This document shows positions 10,602-17,383 of a stretch of DNA of 64,000 nucleotides, piece after piece (positions within the stretch are counted from its first letter, which is position 1; every line of letters starts with the position of its first letter). The DNA lies in assembly GCF_020991125.1 (NCBI RefSeq), contig NZ_CP087715.1:868001-932000 (forward strand). Direction: 5' to 3'. A program made the translations under genes and the position numbers. The stretch comes from Microbulbifer celer (lineage in GTDB: Bacteria > Pseudomonadota > Gammaproteobacteria > Pseudomonadales > Cellvibrionaceae). The notes under the pieces are model-generated. The model saw nothing but the letters and a program-made list of their open reading frames with translations. It was not told the origin of the DNA and searched no databases.

Positions 10602-10714
10602 CCAGGCGCTGCAACCGACATCTTAATTTGGGCACTTTGTTGCGCGGTCGCTACGCTCCTATTTTCGCGCAAAAAAGCGCCCAAAGTAAGCTGCGGCTGA
10701 GCGCGGCGTTATGC
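10596..10714 (+). other. attC 13 (family D)
   Basis: CCATAAC to GTTATGC, 119 bp. One arm carries CTTAATTTGGGC in place of CTTACTTTGGGC, giving a mismatch in the stem. Confidence 0.9.
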
Positions 10715-10733
10715 ATCTAGATAAGGAGATCTC

Positions 10734-11036
10734 ATGAAACCGAGTGAATACAACAAAGAAGCTAGAGAAGCTTTTGGCAAAACTCTCGTTGATATCGGCA
10801 TGGCCGTTTTTAAGGGGATTATCCTACTGTTCACCATCATCCCGATTACAGCAATTCTTAAAAGTATCTTTGATGGCCCAGAATCTACAGATACTATGGT
10901 TCAAGCTTTCTTCACAATGGATAATGGTACGTACTTACTGCTCGTTGGTTTTATTGGGTTATCTTTCCTTATAGGTCATATTTTTAGGAAGGAAGGTCTC
11001 AAGCATATACATGCTGCAAACCAAGAAAATGCATAA
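10734..11036 (+). CDS. Cassette 14: two-helix membrane protein
   Basis: A 100-residue protein with an amphipathic charged N terminus (MKPSEYNKEAREAFGKTL), two membrane helices (about residues 22-44 and 67-86) and a basic tail. It has the best ribosome site in the array, AAGGAGAT seven bases before the ATG, suggesting that it is expressed. The stop codon overlaps attC 14. The family is not recognised. Confidence 0.8.
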   Translation: MKPSEYNKEAREAFGKTLVDIGMAVFKGIILLFTIIPITAILKSIFDGPESTDTMVQAFFTMDNGTYLLLVGFIGLSFLIGHIFRKEGLKHIHAANQENA

Positions 11037-11150
11037 CAAACAGCGGCAGAGCGACAGCCAACGCTACGCACCTTTTGTGTTACTCGCTGGCGCTCAAACA
11101 TTAACACAAAATGCGCTCCGCGCTGGCTGCGCCTGCGCTGGGCGTTATGT
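11031..11150 (+). other. attC 14 (family B)
   Basis: GCATAAC to GTTATGT, 120 bp, nearly identical to attC 2 and 15 apart from AATGCGCTCC near the right arm. Confidence 0.9.
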
Positions 11151-11163
11151 GTCCTACGGAAAA

Positions 11164-11448
11164 ATGAAAAATAGAGCCGTACCGATCACAGTTTCAATTG
11201 TAGTTCTAGTTGCGCTGTCAGTTCTATTCGGTGTTGCTTATGAGGAGTGGGATGGTCTCTGTGGCCACAAGGAAGAGTTTGGTCTTTTTCCGTTCTATCG
11301 TATTGGCATTCCATCTGATCCATCTGGAGAATGTTCGACGGGTTTTATAGCTAAGGGAGTAGTTCAAACTAGTATCGCGGTTATATTCTTAGTGGTCTCC
11401 GTGGTTTTTTCATTGCGGAAACACGAAGGGAAGGTAAAGTGCCAGTAA
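11164..11448 (+). CDS. Cassette 15: two-helix membrane protein (intact copy of cassette 2)
   Basis: A 94-residue protein with an N-terminal helix (PITVSIVVLVALSVLFGVAY), a loop containing two cysteines (GLCGHKEEF, GECSTGF) and a C-terminal helix (TSIAVIFLVVSVVFSL). The cassette is almost base-for-base the same as cassette 2, which carries an IS3 insertion; this copy shows the uninterrupted target sequence. Start ATG follows TACGGAAAA, a weak ribosome site. Function is unknown. Confidence 0.8.
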   Translation: MKNRAVPITVSIVVLVALSVLFGVAYEEWDGLCGHKEEFGLFPFYRIGIPSDPSGECSTGFIAKGVVQTSIAVIFLVVSVVFSLRKHEGKVKCQ

Positions 11449-11452
11449 CTCC

Positions 11453-11572
11453 ACATAACAAACAGCGGCAGAGCGACAGCCAACGCTACGCACCTTTTGT
11501 GTTACTCGCTGGCGCTCAAACATTAACACAAAAAGTGCTCCGCGCTGGCTGCGCCTGCGCTGGGCGTTATAC
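11453..11572 (+). other. attC 15 (family B)
   Basis: ACATAAC to GTTATAC, 120 bp, identical to attC 2 except at the last core bases. Confidence 0.9.
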
Positions 11573-11581
11573 GCAACCAAC

Positions 11582-12040
11582 ATGAAACATAGTGCCGACG
11601 AATACAATGTTCTGAGCTATCTCTTGAAGAAGAATGCTATTTCTTACGAGAAAGTTGTCGAATGGGCATACTCCCAATACACGGATGAGGGAGTTGATCC
11701 ATTTGTTGAGAAAACATCTTTGGCATCTGATATTTCTGAGGTTCTAGAATTGATAAGCAACGGGTTCCGAGTGCACGGAGAGCCAAGCCAAGAATTTCTT
11801 GCTGGTGAAGTTGCCAGTGAATATTCAAAAGAAAAATTGTCATTGTATGATGCTGTAGCACGCATACTTTTCGATCTTGATTTGGATTTGTCCGAAGAAG
11901 AGCGCCAAGAGCTATACATCGCTGAAGATTACTTTGGCTGGCATAAGCAAGCAGAAAAAGAGGCTGTAAATCATGCGCTACCAATTTTTAGTAAATACAG
12001 GCCCATATATGAGCACGCTATTGCAAAGTTCAGCGTATAA
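11582..12040 (+). CDS. Cassette 16: acidic hypothetical protein
   Basis: A 152-residue acidic, helical cytosolic protein starting MKHSADEYNVLSYLLKK. It has no membrane segment or signal. The patterns DEYNVLSYLL and DLDLSEEERQELYIAEDYF resemble small immunity-like proteins in tone (acidic, all-alpha), but I do not recognise a family and none is claimed. The stop codon overlaps attC 16. Confidence 0.75.
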   Translation: MKHSADEYNVLSYLLKKNAISYEKVVEWAYSQYTDEGVDPFVEKTSLASDISEVLELISNGFRVHGEPSQEFLAGEVASEYSKEKLSLYDAVARILFDLDLDLSEEERQELYIAEDYFGWHKQAEKEAVNHALPIFSKYRPIYEHAIAKFSV

Positions 12041-12154
12041 CAAGTAGCGGCAGAGCGACAGCCAACACTACGCGCCTTTTGTGTTACTCGCTGGCGCTCA
12101 AACATTAACACAAAAAGCGCTCCGCGCTGGCTGCGCCTGCGCTGGGCGTTAGCT
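12035..12154 (+). other. attC 16 (family B)
   Basis: GTATAAC to GTTAGCT, 120 bp. Confidence 0.9.
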
Positions 12155-12166
12155 GTAAGAGGAAGT

Positions 12167-12583
12167 ATGAAGCATAAAGAGAAAGTTGAAGAAGTGGTGG
12201 ATCTTCAAACAAATGATGAAAATAAATTGCTTCAACTTTCTAGTTTTGAGCTATTCGGCAATGGAGCTTTCAAGTGCCGAGTCACATTAAGTTCTCGCGG
12301 CTTCGCTTATACAGGGGACGCCTATTTTGATAATGGCGTTTCATTTATTAATGATCTTGAAATGGCCGCTACAGATTTTATCGGATCGGCTGAGCTGAAA
12401 GAAGATTACAATGATCACTTTATAAAACTTGAAGTAAATAGTATGGGGCATGTGATCGTTAGCGGTACTTTTATCGAGTATAGCGACCACTCGCAAAATA
12501 TGTCATTTGAGTTCAAAACAGATCAAACTTGTCTTGGCGGGTTCATCAATGCATTCAAAAAGGTCGTGCTACGAAACAGCTAA
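12167..12583 (+). CDS. Cassette 17: WapI-immunity-like protein (tentative)
   Basis: A 138-residue soluble, beta-rich protein. The order of features, a strand with GFAYTGDAYF, a helix FINDLEMAATDFIGSAEL, then GHVIVSGTF and the closing segment MSFEFKTDQTCLGGFI, resembles the WapI-family / DUF6228-type immunity proteins that neutralise contact-dependent toxins. This is recognition by pattern only and would need a profile search. No toxin gene lies next to it, as expected for an orphan immunity cassette. Confidence 0.6.
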   Translation: MKHKEKVEEVVDLQTNDENKLLQLSSFELFGNGAFKCRVTLSSRGFAYTGDAYFDNGVSFINDLEMAATDFIGSAELKEDYNDHFIKLEVNSMGHVIVSGTFIEYSDHSQNMSFEFKTDQTCLGGFINAFKKVVLRNS

Positions 12584-12697
12584 CAAACAGCGGCAGAGCG
12601 ACAGCCAACGCTATGCACCTTTTGTGTTACTCGCTGGCGCTCAAACATTAACACAAAAGGCGCTCCGCGCTGGCTGCGCCTGCGCTGGGCGTTAGTG
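12578..12697 (+). other. attC 17 (family B)
   Basis: AGCTAAC to GTTAGTG, 120 bp. Confidence 0.9.
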
Positions 12698-12964
12698 TTT
12701 TAAGAGTATTTGAGAAAAATCGGCTTCGTAGATAGTAATGTAAAAATTCCGGTGGTGGCTCGAAGTGTGGATTTCTCAAATTCATTGCTGAAAACGTGGT
12801 CCCACCATTTGGCTTTAGTTGTCAGGTAGAAACTTTCAGAAGTATTGTGTGTGCGGAAAGGCACTGTGGAAGGTATAAAGTTTTATAAAAGGAGTTTCCC
12901 GTTCGTTCTCTTGGGTGGTGGCATCAGATAATTTTCCAGGAAAACGCTCGGTAGAAACCCAAAA
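12698..12964 (+). other. Cassette 18: body without a convincing gene
   Basis: No forward frame of useful length is seen in these 267 bases. ATTTGAGAAA (12708-12717) and TTTCTCAAAT (12772-12781) are perfect inverted repeats, and CTTCG/CGAAG pair inside them, so a transcript would fold into a long hairpin near its 5' end. A structured RNA is possible. Confidence 0.5.
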
Positions 12965-12991
12965 CACTAACAAGGCGCTGCAGGCCGACGG
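12965..12991 (+). other. attC 18, truncated by an IS
   Basis: CACTAAC followed by AAGGCGCTGCAGGCCGACGG is the left 27 bases of a family D-like attC. The IS3 element begins at 12992 and the right half is absent on the far side, so a deletion accompanied or followed the insertion. Confidence 0.8.
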
Positions 12992-13042
12992 TGATCTTCC
13001 CCCGCTTTAGCGGACACCAAAGTCAAACTGACGAGGTGTCTG

Positions 13043-13408
13043 ATGCCGAAATGCAACAACCCCAAAAAAACCTGGAAGTATTCAAACGAATTCAAAGTAA
13101 AAGCAGTATTGCTCAGCTTAATTGACGGTGTTCGAGTAAAAGAGGTGGCCGCTACACTCGACATTCATCCGTTCATGCTGTCACGATGGCGAAAAGAGTA
13201 TAGGGATGGAAAGATAGTGGCTGATAAAAGAAAGAAGTTGACCGGGGTAGTGTCCAAGCATGAGAAAGAGCTGTCGAAAGTAAAGCGCTTAGAAGCGGAG
13301 AATCGGAAGCTCAAACAGGAGGTCGATCTGCTAAAAAAGTGGCAACGGTTTCTTGCGGAGGAACATCAGCAAGGTATCGATTCATCCAGAGATTTGGACA
13401 AGAGCTAG
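13043..13408 (+). CDS. IS3-family transposase OrfA
   Basis: A 121-residue helix-turn-helix protein (VKEVAATLDIHPFMLSRWRK) followed by a long coiled coil (KRLEAENRKLKQEVDLLKK). AAAAAAG at 13333-13339 in the LLKK codons is a typical -1 slippery site for making the OrfAB fusion. The start MPKCNNPKK is preceded by GACGAGGTG, a reasonable ribosome site. Confidence 0.92.
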   Translation: MPKCNNPKKTWKYSNEFKVKAVLLSLIDGVRVKEVAATLDIHPFMLSRWRKEYRDGKIVADKRKKLTGVVSKHEKELSKVKRLEAENRKLKQEVDLLKKWQRFLAEEHQQGIDSSRDLDKS

Positions 13409-14226
13409 GTATACGAAAAACATGTGAGTGGCTGGGCGTGTCACGCAGTGGCTACTATGACTGGGTGAAAAGGCCGCTATCAGGTAGAAAGTGCGAAGAT
13501 GAAGACCTGAAAACACAGATTCAGCAAATATTTGATGAATCTGCAGGGCGCTATGGTAGTCCGCGAATCTGGAAAGCACTGCAGAACCAAGGTTATGAGG
13601 TTAGTCGTAAGCGTGTAGCCCGTTTGATGCAGGAGATGGGGCTAATAGGTAGGGTAACTCGCGTAACACGAAGAGCGCCGGGTGTGAAGCGTTTCCTGGC
13701 TTCTGGCGACAATCTTCGATCGGACGGAGCAGTGCCAAGTAGCATGAACCAGGTTTGGGTTGCTGACGTAACGTATCTAAAAGTTAAGGGCCAATGGCAT
13801 TACTTATCAGCCATCATGGATTTACACTCTCGTCGAGTTGTCGGGTGGAGCTTAGATACGAAGAGAACAACCGAGCTTACTAGAAGAACGCTGGCAAATG
13901 CTGTAAGGAAAAGAGGTGCGCCACCAGGATTGATGCTGCATACAGATAGGGGCGTTGAGTACCGAGGGTCTGAATACCAAAAGGACCTGAAACGATACGG
14001 TATTCAGCATAGCTTGAGTCGGCCAGGTAAGTGTACTGACAATGCTCATATGGAGTCGTTCTTCCATAGCCTCAAAGCCGAGCTAATTCGAGGTACAATC
14101 TTCCACAAAGCGAGCGATTTAAAGTATGCTTTGGCTCGGTATATTAATGATTTCTATAACCGTAAGCGGCTGCATTCTGCGCTAGATTATCAATCTCCGA
14201 TGGAATATGAACGAATAGCAGCATGA
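13339..14226 (+). CDS. IS3-family transposase OrfB
   Basis: The catalytic DDE transposase, with an HTH_21-like N terminus (CEWLGVSRSGYYDWVKR), the GRYGSPRIW segment and the acidic triad in VADVTYLK, LHTDRGVEY and HMESFFHSLK. The frame overlaps orfA by 70 bases in the -1 register, so a GTG at 13339 is only formal; translation comes through the frameshift. All key residues are present and the element appears functional. Confidence 0.92.
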   Translation: MATVSCGGTSARYRFIQRFGQELGIRKTCEWLGVSRSGYYDWVKRPLSGRKCEDEDLKTQIQQIFDESAGRYGSPRIWKALQNQGYEVSRKRVARLMQEMGLIGRVTRVTRRAPGVKRFLASGDNLRSDGAVPSSMNQVWVADVTYLKVKGQWHYLSAIMDLHSRRVVGWSLDTKRTTELTRRTLANAVRKRGAPPGLMLHTDRGVEYRGSEYQKDLKRYGIQHSLSRPGKCTDNAHMESFFHSLKAELIRGTIFHKASDLKYALARYINDFYNRKRLHSALDYQSPMEYERIAA

Positions 14227-14260
14227 AAAATGGTGTGTCCGTTTTATCGGGGCAAGATCA

Positions 14261-14558
14261 TTCGGATCGGGGCGTTCAATACCGGTCAGGAGAGTACCAA
14301 AGCTTGCTCCTCAATGAGGGTATTCAACCAAGCATGAGCCGAAAAGGTAACTGCTGGGACAATGCAGCAATGGAGTCATTCTTCGGCAGGATGAAGGTCG
14401 AGTCTATCTTCGCGGAAGAGCTGGCCAATAAGCAAGAAGCTCTTTCCTGTGTGTTTGAATATATAGAAATGTTTTATAACACGGTGCGTAGACATTCGGC
14501 TAATGATCAGGTCAGTCCGAACGAATTTGAGGGAGCATATTTTGAAAATTGCGCCTGA
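14261..14558 (+). pseudogene. IS3 OrfB fragment
   Basis: The encoded 99 residues run from the second acidic motif (HSDRGVQYRS) through NCWDNAAMESFFGRMK to the C terminus VSPNEFEGAYFENCA. This covers the last two of the three catalytic residues; the N-terminal half, including the first aspartate, is missing. It is therefore inactive. The reading frame happens to run in from the end of the adjacent intact IS. Confidence 0.9.
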
Positions 14559-14588
14559 AAAACTGTCTACTTCTCGTGGGTAAGATCA
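14261..14588 (+). mobile_element. 3' fragment of a different IS3-family element
   Basis: About 328 bases of a second IS3 element remain: the C-terminal part of its orfB and its right end, CTCGTGGGTAAGATCA (14573-14588). The 5' part is missing and the neighbouring IS3 element occupies that side. The same 16-base end is found alone at 19802-19817. Confidence 0.85.
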
Positions 14589-14611
14589 GTCACACAAGCA
14601 CGATTAATGAG

Positions 14612-14878
14612 GTGAATTTGAGCGATATAGGAAAATCTGAATGTGAGGAAAAACAGCGGCGCCTTCTAAAGGGAAAGCTTGGTGGCTCTATTTTCTTATT
14701 TGGACTGATTGTGGTGGCTATATTTGATCGCACAATTTACTTACCGGGTAGAGAGGGATTTATTCACGAGTCCGAGAACCCAACGTTATTTATGTTCATG
14801 TTTTTAGTCTTGGTGTTTTTAAGTGGCCTTTCTTTCTATCAGGGTTACACTGGGCTCTACACCAAGTCAAAGACTTAA
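14612..14878 (+). CDS. Cassette 19: two-helix membrane protein, 5' end uncertain
   Basis: At least 88 residues with two membrane helices (LGGSIFLFGLIVVAIFD and LFMFMFLVLVFLSGLSFY) and a KLGG linker. No ATG or cassette core lies between the IS end (14588) and the gene. GTG 14612 or TTG 14618 are possible starts, and the original start and upstream attC half may have been removed with the IS. The in-frame codons further up read into IS sequence. The family is not recognised. Confidence 0.65.
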   Translation: MNLSDIGKSECEEKQRRLLKGKLGGSIFLFGLIVVAIFDRTIYLPGREGFIHESENPTLFMFMFLVLVFLSGLSFYQGYTGLYTKSKT

Positions 14879-15016
14879 CAATCACGGGCAGTGAAGCTCC
14901 GGCCCTTCGGGCCTCCGCGGGACGGCTTACCTTATGCACGTTTTGCGCGGTCGCTACGCTCCCATTTTTGCGCAAATCGCGCATAAGGTAAGCCGCCCCT
15001 GCCGTGGGCGTTATGG
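14873..15016 (+). other. attC 19 (family A, long)
   Basis: ACTTAAC to GTTATGG, 144 bp. The accessory hairpin GGCCCTTCGGGCC is at 14901-14913. Confidence 0.9.
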
Positions 15017-15286
15017 TGCCGGGCCGTAAAATTTGTTGCTTGTGCCAGCGTGTAATTTTGAACACTGTTTTGGCCCGCAGCATGTGGCTATTTGCCATGA
15101 TAAGATCAAGCAGTTTCGTTCCTAGTGCTTTCGTTTAAGTTCATAGGAATCGCGGAAAGTCCTCTGCAGTAATGTGGAGTGCCAGTAAGATAATGAGTAG
15201 ATGCGGAAATTTTGCATTCTTTCCGTGTCTTTAATAAGCCGGGAGCCATCGGTGCCAGTAGGCATTACGGGGCGCGTCAGCCATAA
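15013..15286 (+). other. Cassette 20: repeated ORF-poor cassette, copy D
   Basis: This is the most divergent of the four copies, 271 bp from GTG to the attC TAA, with a rearranged stretch near 15190-15245. From ATG 15013 a 41-codon frame (MVPGRKICCLCQRVIL...) ends at TAA 15136-15138, matching the frame in copy B. The rest of the frame downstream is closed. TGATAAGAT replaces TGATAAAAT. Confidence 0.55.
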
Positions 15287-15399
15287 CCAGGCGCTGCAAC
15301 CGACATCTTACTTTGGGCACTTTATTGCGCAGTCGCTACGCTCCTATTTTCGCGCAATAAAGCGCCCAAAGTAAGCTGCGGCTGAGCGCGGCGTTACAT
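15281..15399 (+). other. attC 20 (family D)
   Basis: CCATAAC to GTTACAT, 119 bp. Confidence 0.9.
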
Positions 15400-15410
15400 A
15401 TAGGTAGGCA

Positions 15411-15896
15411 ATGACCAAAGATCTCGGAGTTTTATTTTGTAGGGCCATCGCAGTAGTGCTGGTTGTCATAGCGATCCCGAACATTGCTTATGTCCTACAT
15501 ATGGCTATTACAGGAAACTATGATCCAGAAGTAGCCATTTTGACTCTTCTACTACAAGTTGTATTTCCGCTATTTTTGGCCGTGGTATTCTTTGCAAAGT
15601 CTCGCTTGCTAGCCCATCTGATTACTGGCGGAGTTGAGAATGACTTGTCCGCAAGTGAAATAGGTATCGTTAGAGCGGGTACTTTTTTACTCGGGTTATG
15701 GCTTTTGGTTAAATCTCTACCGGAGCTTAGTAATTTGTATTCAAAAACAAAATTTATGAGTAGGCTCGGTTACGACAAGCCAGAACTATGGTTGGAAAAT
15801 AATGTAACCTTAATTTCTACCCTCTTTCTCGGGGTTTGCCTGATACTCGGCAGTAGAGTAGTGGGCAGTGCCTACACCAAACTACGAAATATGTAA
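15411..15896 (+). CDS. Cassette 21: membrane protein
   Basis: A 161-residue integral membrane protein with four predicted helices (about residues 9-32, 42-63, 85-105 and 132-152). Between helices three and four lies a polar stretch, SKTKFMSRLGYDKPELWLEN. AGGTAGGC precedes the ATG at suitable spacing. The stop overlaps attC 21. The family is not recognised. Confidence 0.78.
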   Translation: MTKDLGVLFCRAIAVVLVVIAIPNIAYVLHMAITGNYDPEVAILTLLLQVVFPLFLAVVFFAKSRLLAHLITGGVENDLSASEIGIVRAGTFLLGLWLLVKSLPELSNLYSKTKFMSRLGYDKPELWLENNVTLISTLFLGVCLILGSRVVGSAYTKLRNM

Positions 15897-16010
15897 CAAA
15901 CAGCGGCAGAGCGACAGCCAACGCTACGCACTTTTTGTGTTACTCGCTGGCGCTCAAACATTAACACAAAAAGTGCTCCGAGCTGGCTGCGCCTGCGCTG
16001 GGCGTTATGC
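15891..16010 (+). other. attC 21 (family B)
   Basis: ATGTAAC to GTTATGC, 120 bp, with one change in the right arm (CCGAGCTGG). Confidence 0.9.
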
Positions 16011-16021
16011 ATAGCTCAAAA

Positions 16022-16336
16022 ATGAGACGCTTTTTACTAGCATCTGGAATATTTTTTTTATCACAGTTCTGTTTTGCTGAAGAAAATTTCAAGATAGCTA
16101 TCATTCGAGACAGCATTTTCTTAAACGGGGTGGAGACTACATTAGAGTCAATTGAAAGAAAATTGGAAGTTCCATCAAGCCGCATGTATCTGTATTTCGA
16201 GAATGGCGATGAAGTTGCTTACGTTTCTGTGATCCTTTACGCAACTGAAAATGATCACGAAATATACTTGTCGGAGAATAAAGATTTCTCCGCTGTGTTT
16301 CCCCTGGAAGGCGAAAAAATAGAGAGTGCCAAGTAA
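16022..16336 (+). CDS. Cassette 22: small exported protein, ExbD/TolR-like fold possible
   Basis: A 104-residue protein starting MRRFLLASGIFFLSQFCFAEE, a clear signal peptide with likely cleavage after CFA. The mature 80 residues alternate strands and helices: IAIIRDSIFLNG, a helix TLESIERKLEV, then MYLYFENGDEVAYVSVI. This order resembles the periplasmic domain of ExbD/TolR proteins, which here would lack the membrane anchor. The resemblance is weak and by eye. An upstream in-frame ATG at 16007 lies in the attC core. Confidence 0.7.
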   Translation: MRRFLLASGIFFLSQFCFAEENFKIAIIRDSIFLNGVETTLESIERKLEVPSSRMYLYFENGDEVAYVSVILYATENDHEIYLSENKDFSAVFPLEGEKIESAK

Positions 16337-16457
16337 TGCATAACAATCAGCGGCAGAGCGACAGCCAACGCTACGCACCTTTTGTGTTACTCGCTGGCGC
16401 TCAAACATTAACACAAAAGGCGCTCCGCGCTGGCTGCGCCTGCGCTGGGCGTTATGT
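16336..16457 (+). other. attC 22 (family B)
   Basis: GCATAAC to GTTATGT, 122 bp. Confidence 0.9.
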
Positions 16458-16472
16458 TTTTGGGAGCCGCTC

Positions 16473-16961
16473 TTGAGCACGGCAGAGTTTTTTAAGTGGT
16501 TTACACCAATAGTTGTAGGCCTGATATCGGCTTATTTTGCTTCATCGCTTGCCCTTAAAAAGTTCAAGAAAGAGAAGGTTTGGGATGAGCGGAGGGCCGC
16601 CTACAAAGAAGTCATCGAGTCAATCGAAGAAATTATTCACTGGTCAGAACAGGTGCGCGCATCTCACTGCTGCGAGCCTACCATTGGCAATGAAGGTGAC
16701 CTAGATGGTTCGCTGAGAAGTCTCGCAAAATATAGCGCGACTGGTTCTCTTATTTTCTCAGAGAAATTCCATGAAGTTTTGAAGAACGCCAATTCTAAGG
16801 TCCACAGGGTCATGTTCCAGATCGACGATGATAGTAAGCCGGACTTAGACTCTGAACGAGAAATGGCTGAATGGCGTTTTGTGCTGGCAAATGAAATAAG
16901 GGCAGTGCTGGAGGAATGCCTTCCAGAATTAATCCGTGTTGCAAAGGCTGAACAGCCGTGA
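16473..16961 (+). CDS. Cassette 23: membrane-anchored helical protein
   Basis: A 162-residue protein with one N-terminal membrane helix (about residues 8-28, FTPIVVGLISAYFASSLAL) followed by a charged, largely helical cytosolic domain. KKFKKEKVWDERRAAYKEVIESIEEI is characteristic of small single-pass proteins seen in many phage and cassette regions. It probably starts TTG 16473 (encoding MSTAEFF), preceded by GGGAGCC. The family is not recognised. Confidence 0.72.
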   Translation: MSTAEFFKWFTPIVVGLISAYFASSLALKKFKKEKVWDERRAAYKEVIESIEEIIHWSEQVRASHCCEPTIGNEGDLDGSLRSLAKYSATGSLIFSEKFHEVLKNANSKVHRVMFQIDDDSKPDLDSEREMAEWRFVLANEIRAVLEECLPELIRVAKAEQP

Positions 16962-17045
16962 ACATAACCAGTGCAGGCACAACGACGCCCTTTCCATTGC
17001 GCCTTCGGCTCCATTCCAAGGGCGCGTGTGCTGCAAGCGTTATGT
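16962..17045 (+). other. attC 23 (short, unlike the others)
   Basis: ACATAAC to GTTATGT, 84 bp. Arms GTGCAGGCACAACGACGCCC and GGGCGCGTGTGCTGCAAGC pair, with TTGCGCCTTCGGC at the tip. It is the only member of its type here and a standard short attC. Confidence 0.85.
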
Positions 17046-17058
17046 GTAGTAGCAAATT

Positions 17059-17379
17059 ATGAGCAATGTACTTGTAATCGCAGCCAATATATCTCTGTAT
17101 CTCGGTCTAATTATTATGTTCGTAGCCGGGATTTTTGCCGTTAAGAGGTTTGGAAATGCTGGATCAATTTTTATACTCTCGGGCGCAATTATTACAGTCG
17201 TGGGGTACACAATGATTAAGTTTGGTATTCCTAGCTTTCCTGCTGGAGCAGAGTTTGCAGAAGAGAGTTTTCTGAAAATGAGAGCATTGCTATTTGGCGT
17301 CTTGCAAGCTAGCTTGGCCATAGGTCATTTGAGTACTGCAATAGGGGTTTTTTTGCTGGTCCGTCAGAAAAACACATAA
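17059..17379 (+). CDS. Cassette 24: three-helix membrane protein (paralogue of cassette 4)
   Basis: A 106-residue protein with the same three-helix layout as cassette 4 and about 90% identity; about eleven residues differ, for example GIPSFPAG against GIPSFPGG. The 5' leader GTTATGTGTAGTAG before the gene is also shared, but the attC that follows is family C and interrupted by an IS. Function is unknown. Confidence 0.8.
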   Translation: MSNVLVIAANISLYLGLIIMFVAGIFAVKRFGNAGSIFILSGAIITVVGYTMIKFGIPSFPAGAEFAEESFLKMRALLFGVLQASLAIGHLSTAIGVFLLVRQKNT

Positions 17380-17383
17380 CAAG
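17374..17383 (+). other. attC 24, left part
   Basis: ACATAACAAG is the R'' end of an attC. The site continues at 18571 with ACAAGGCCAGG after the inserted IS110-type element, so ACAAG is present on both sides. Confidence 0.75.

Larger units (their letters stand above)
12992..14260 (+). mobile_element. IS3-family insertion sequence (second type, intact)
   Basis: The 1269-bp element starts TGATCTTCCCCCG and ends CGGGGCAAGATCA, with terminal repeats that extend through CGGACAC. No target duplication is seen: the left flank is ACGG and the right flank TTCGG. Its right end joins directly to a fragment of a different IS3 element, so it inserted in that element or recombined with it and flanking DNA was lost. 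Confidence 0.9.
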
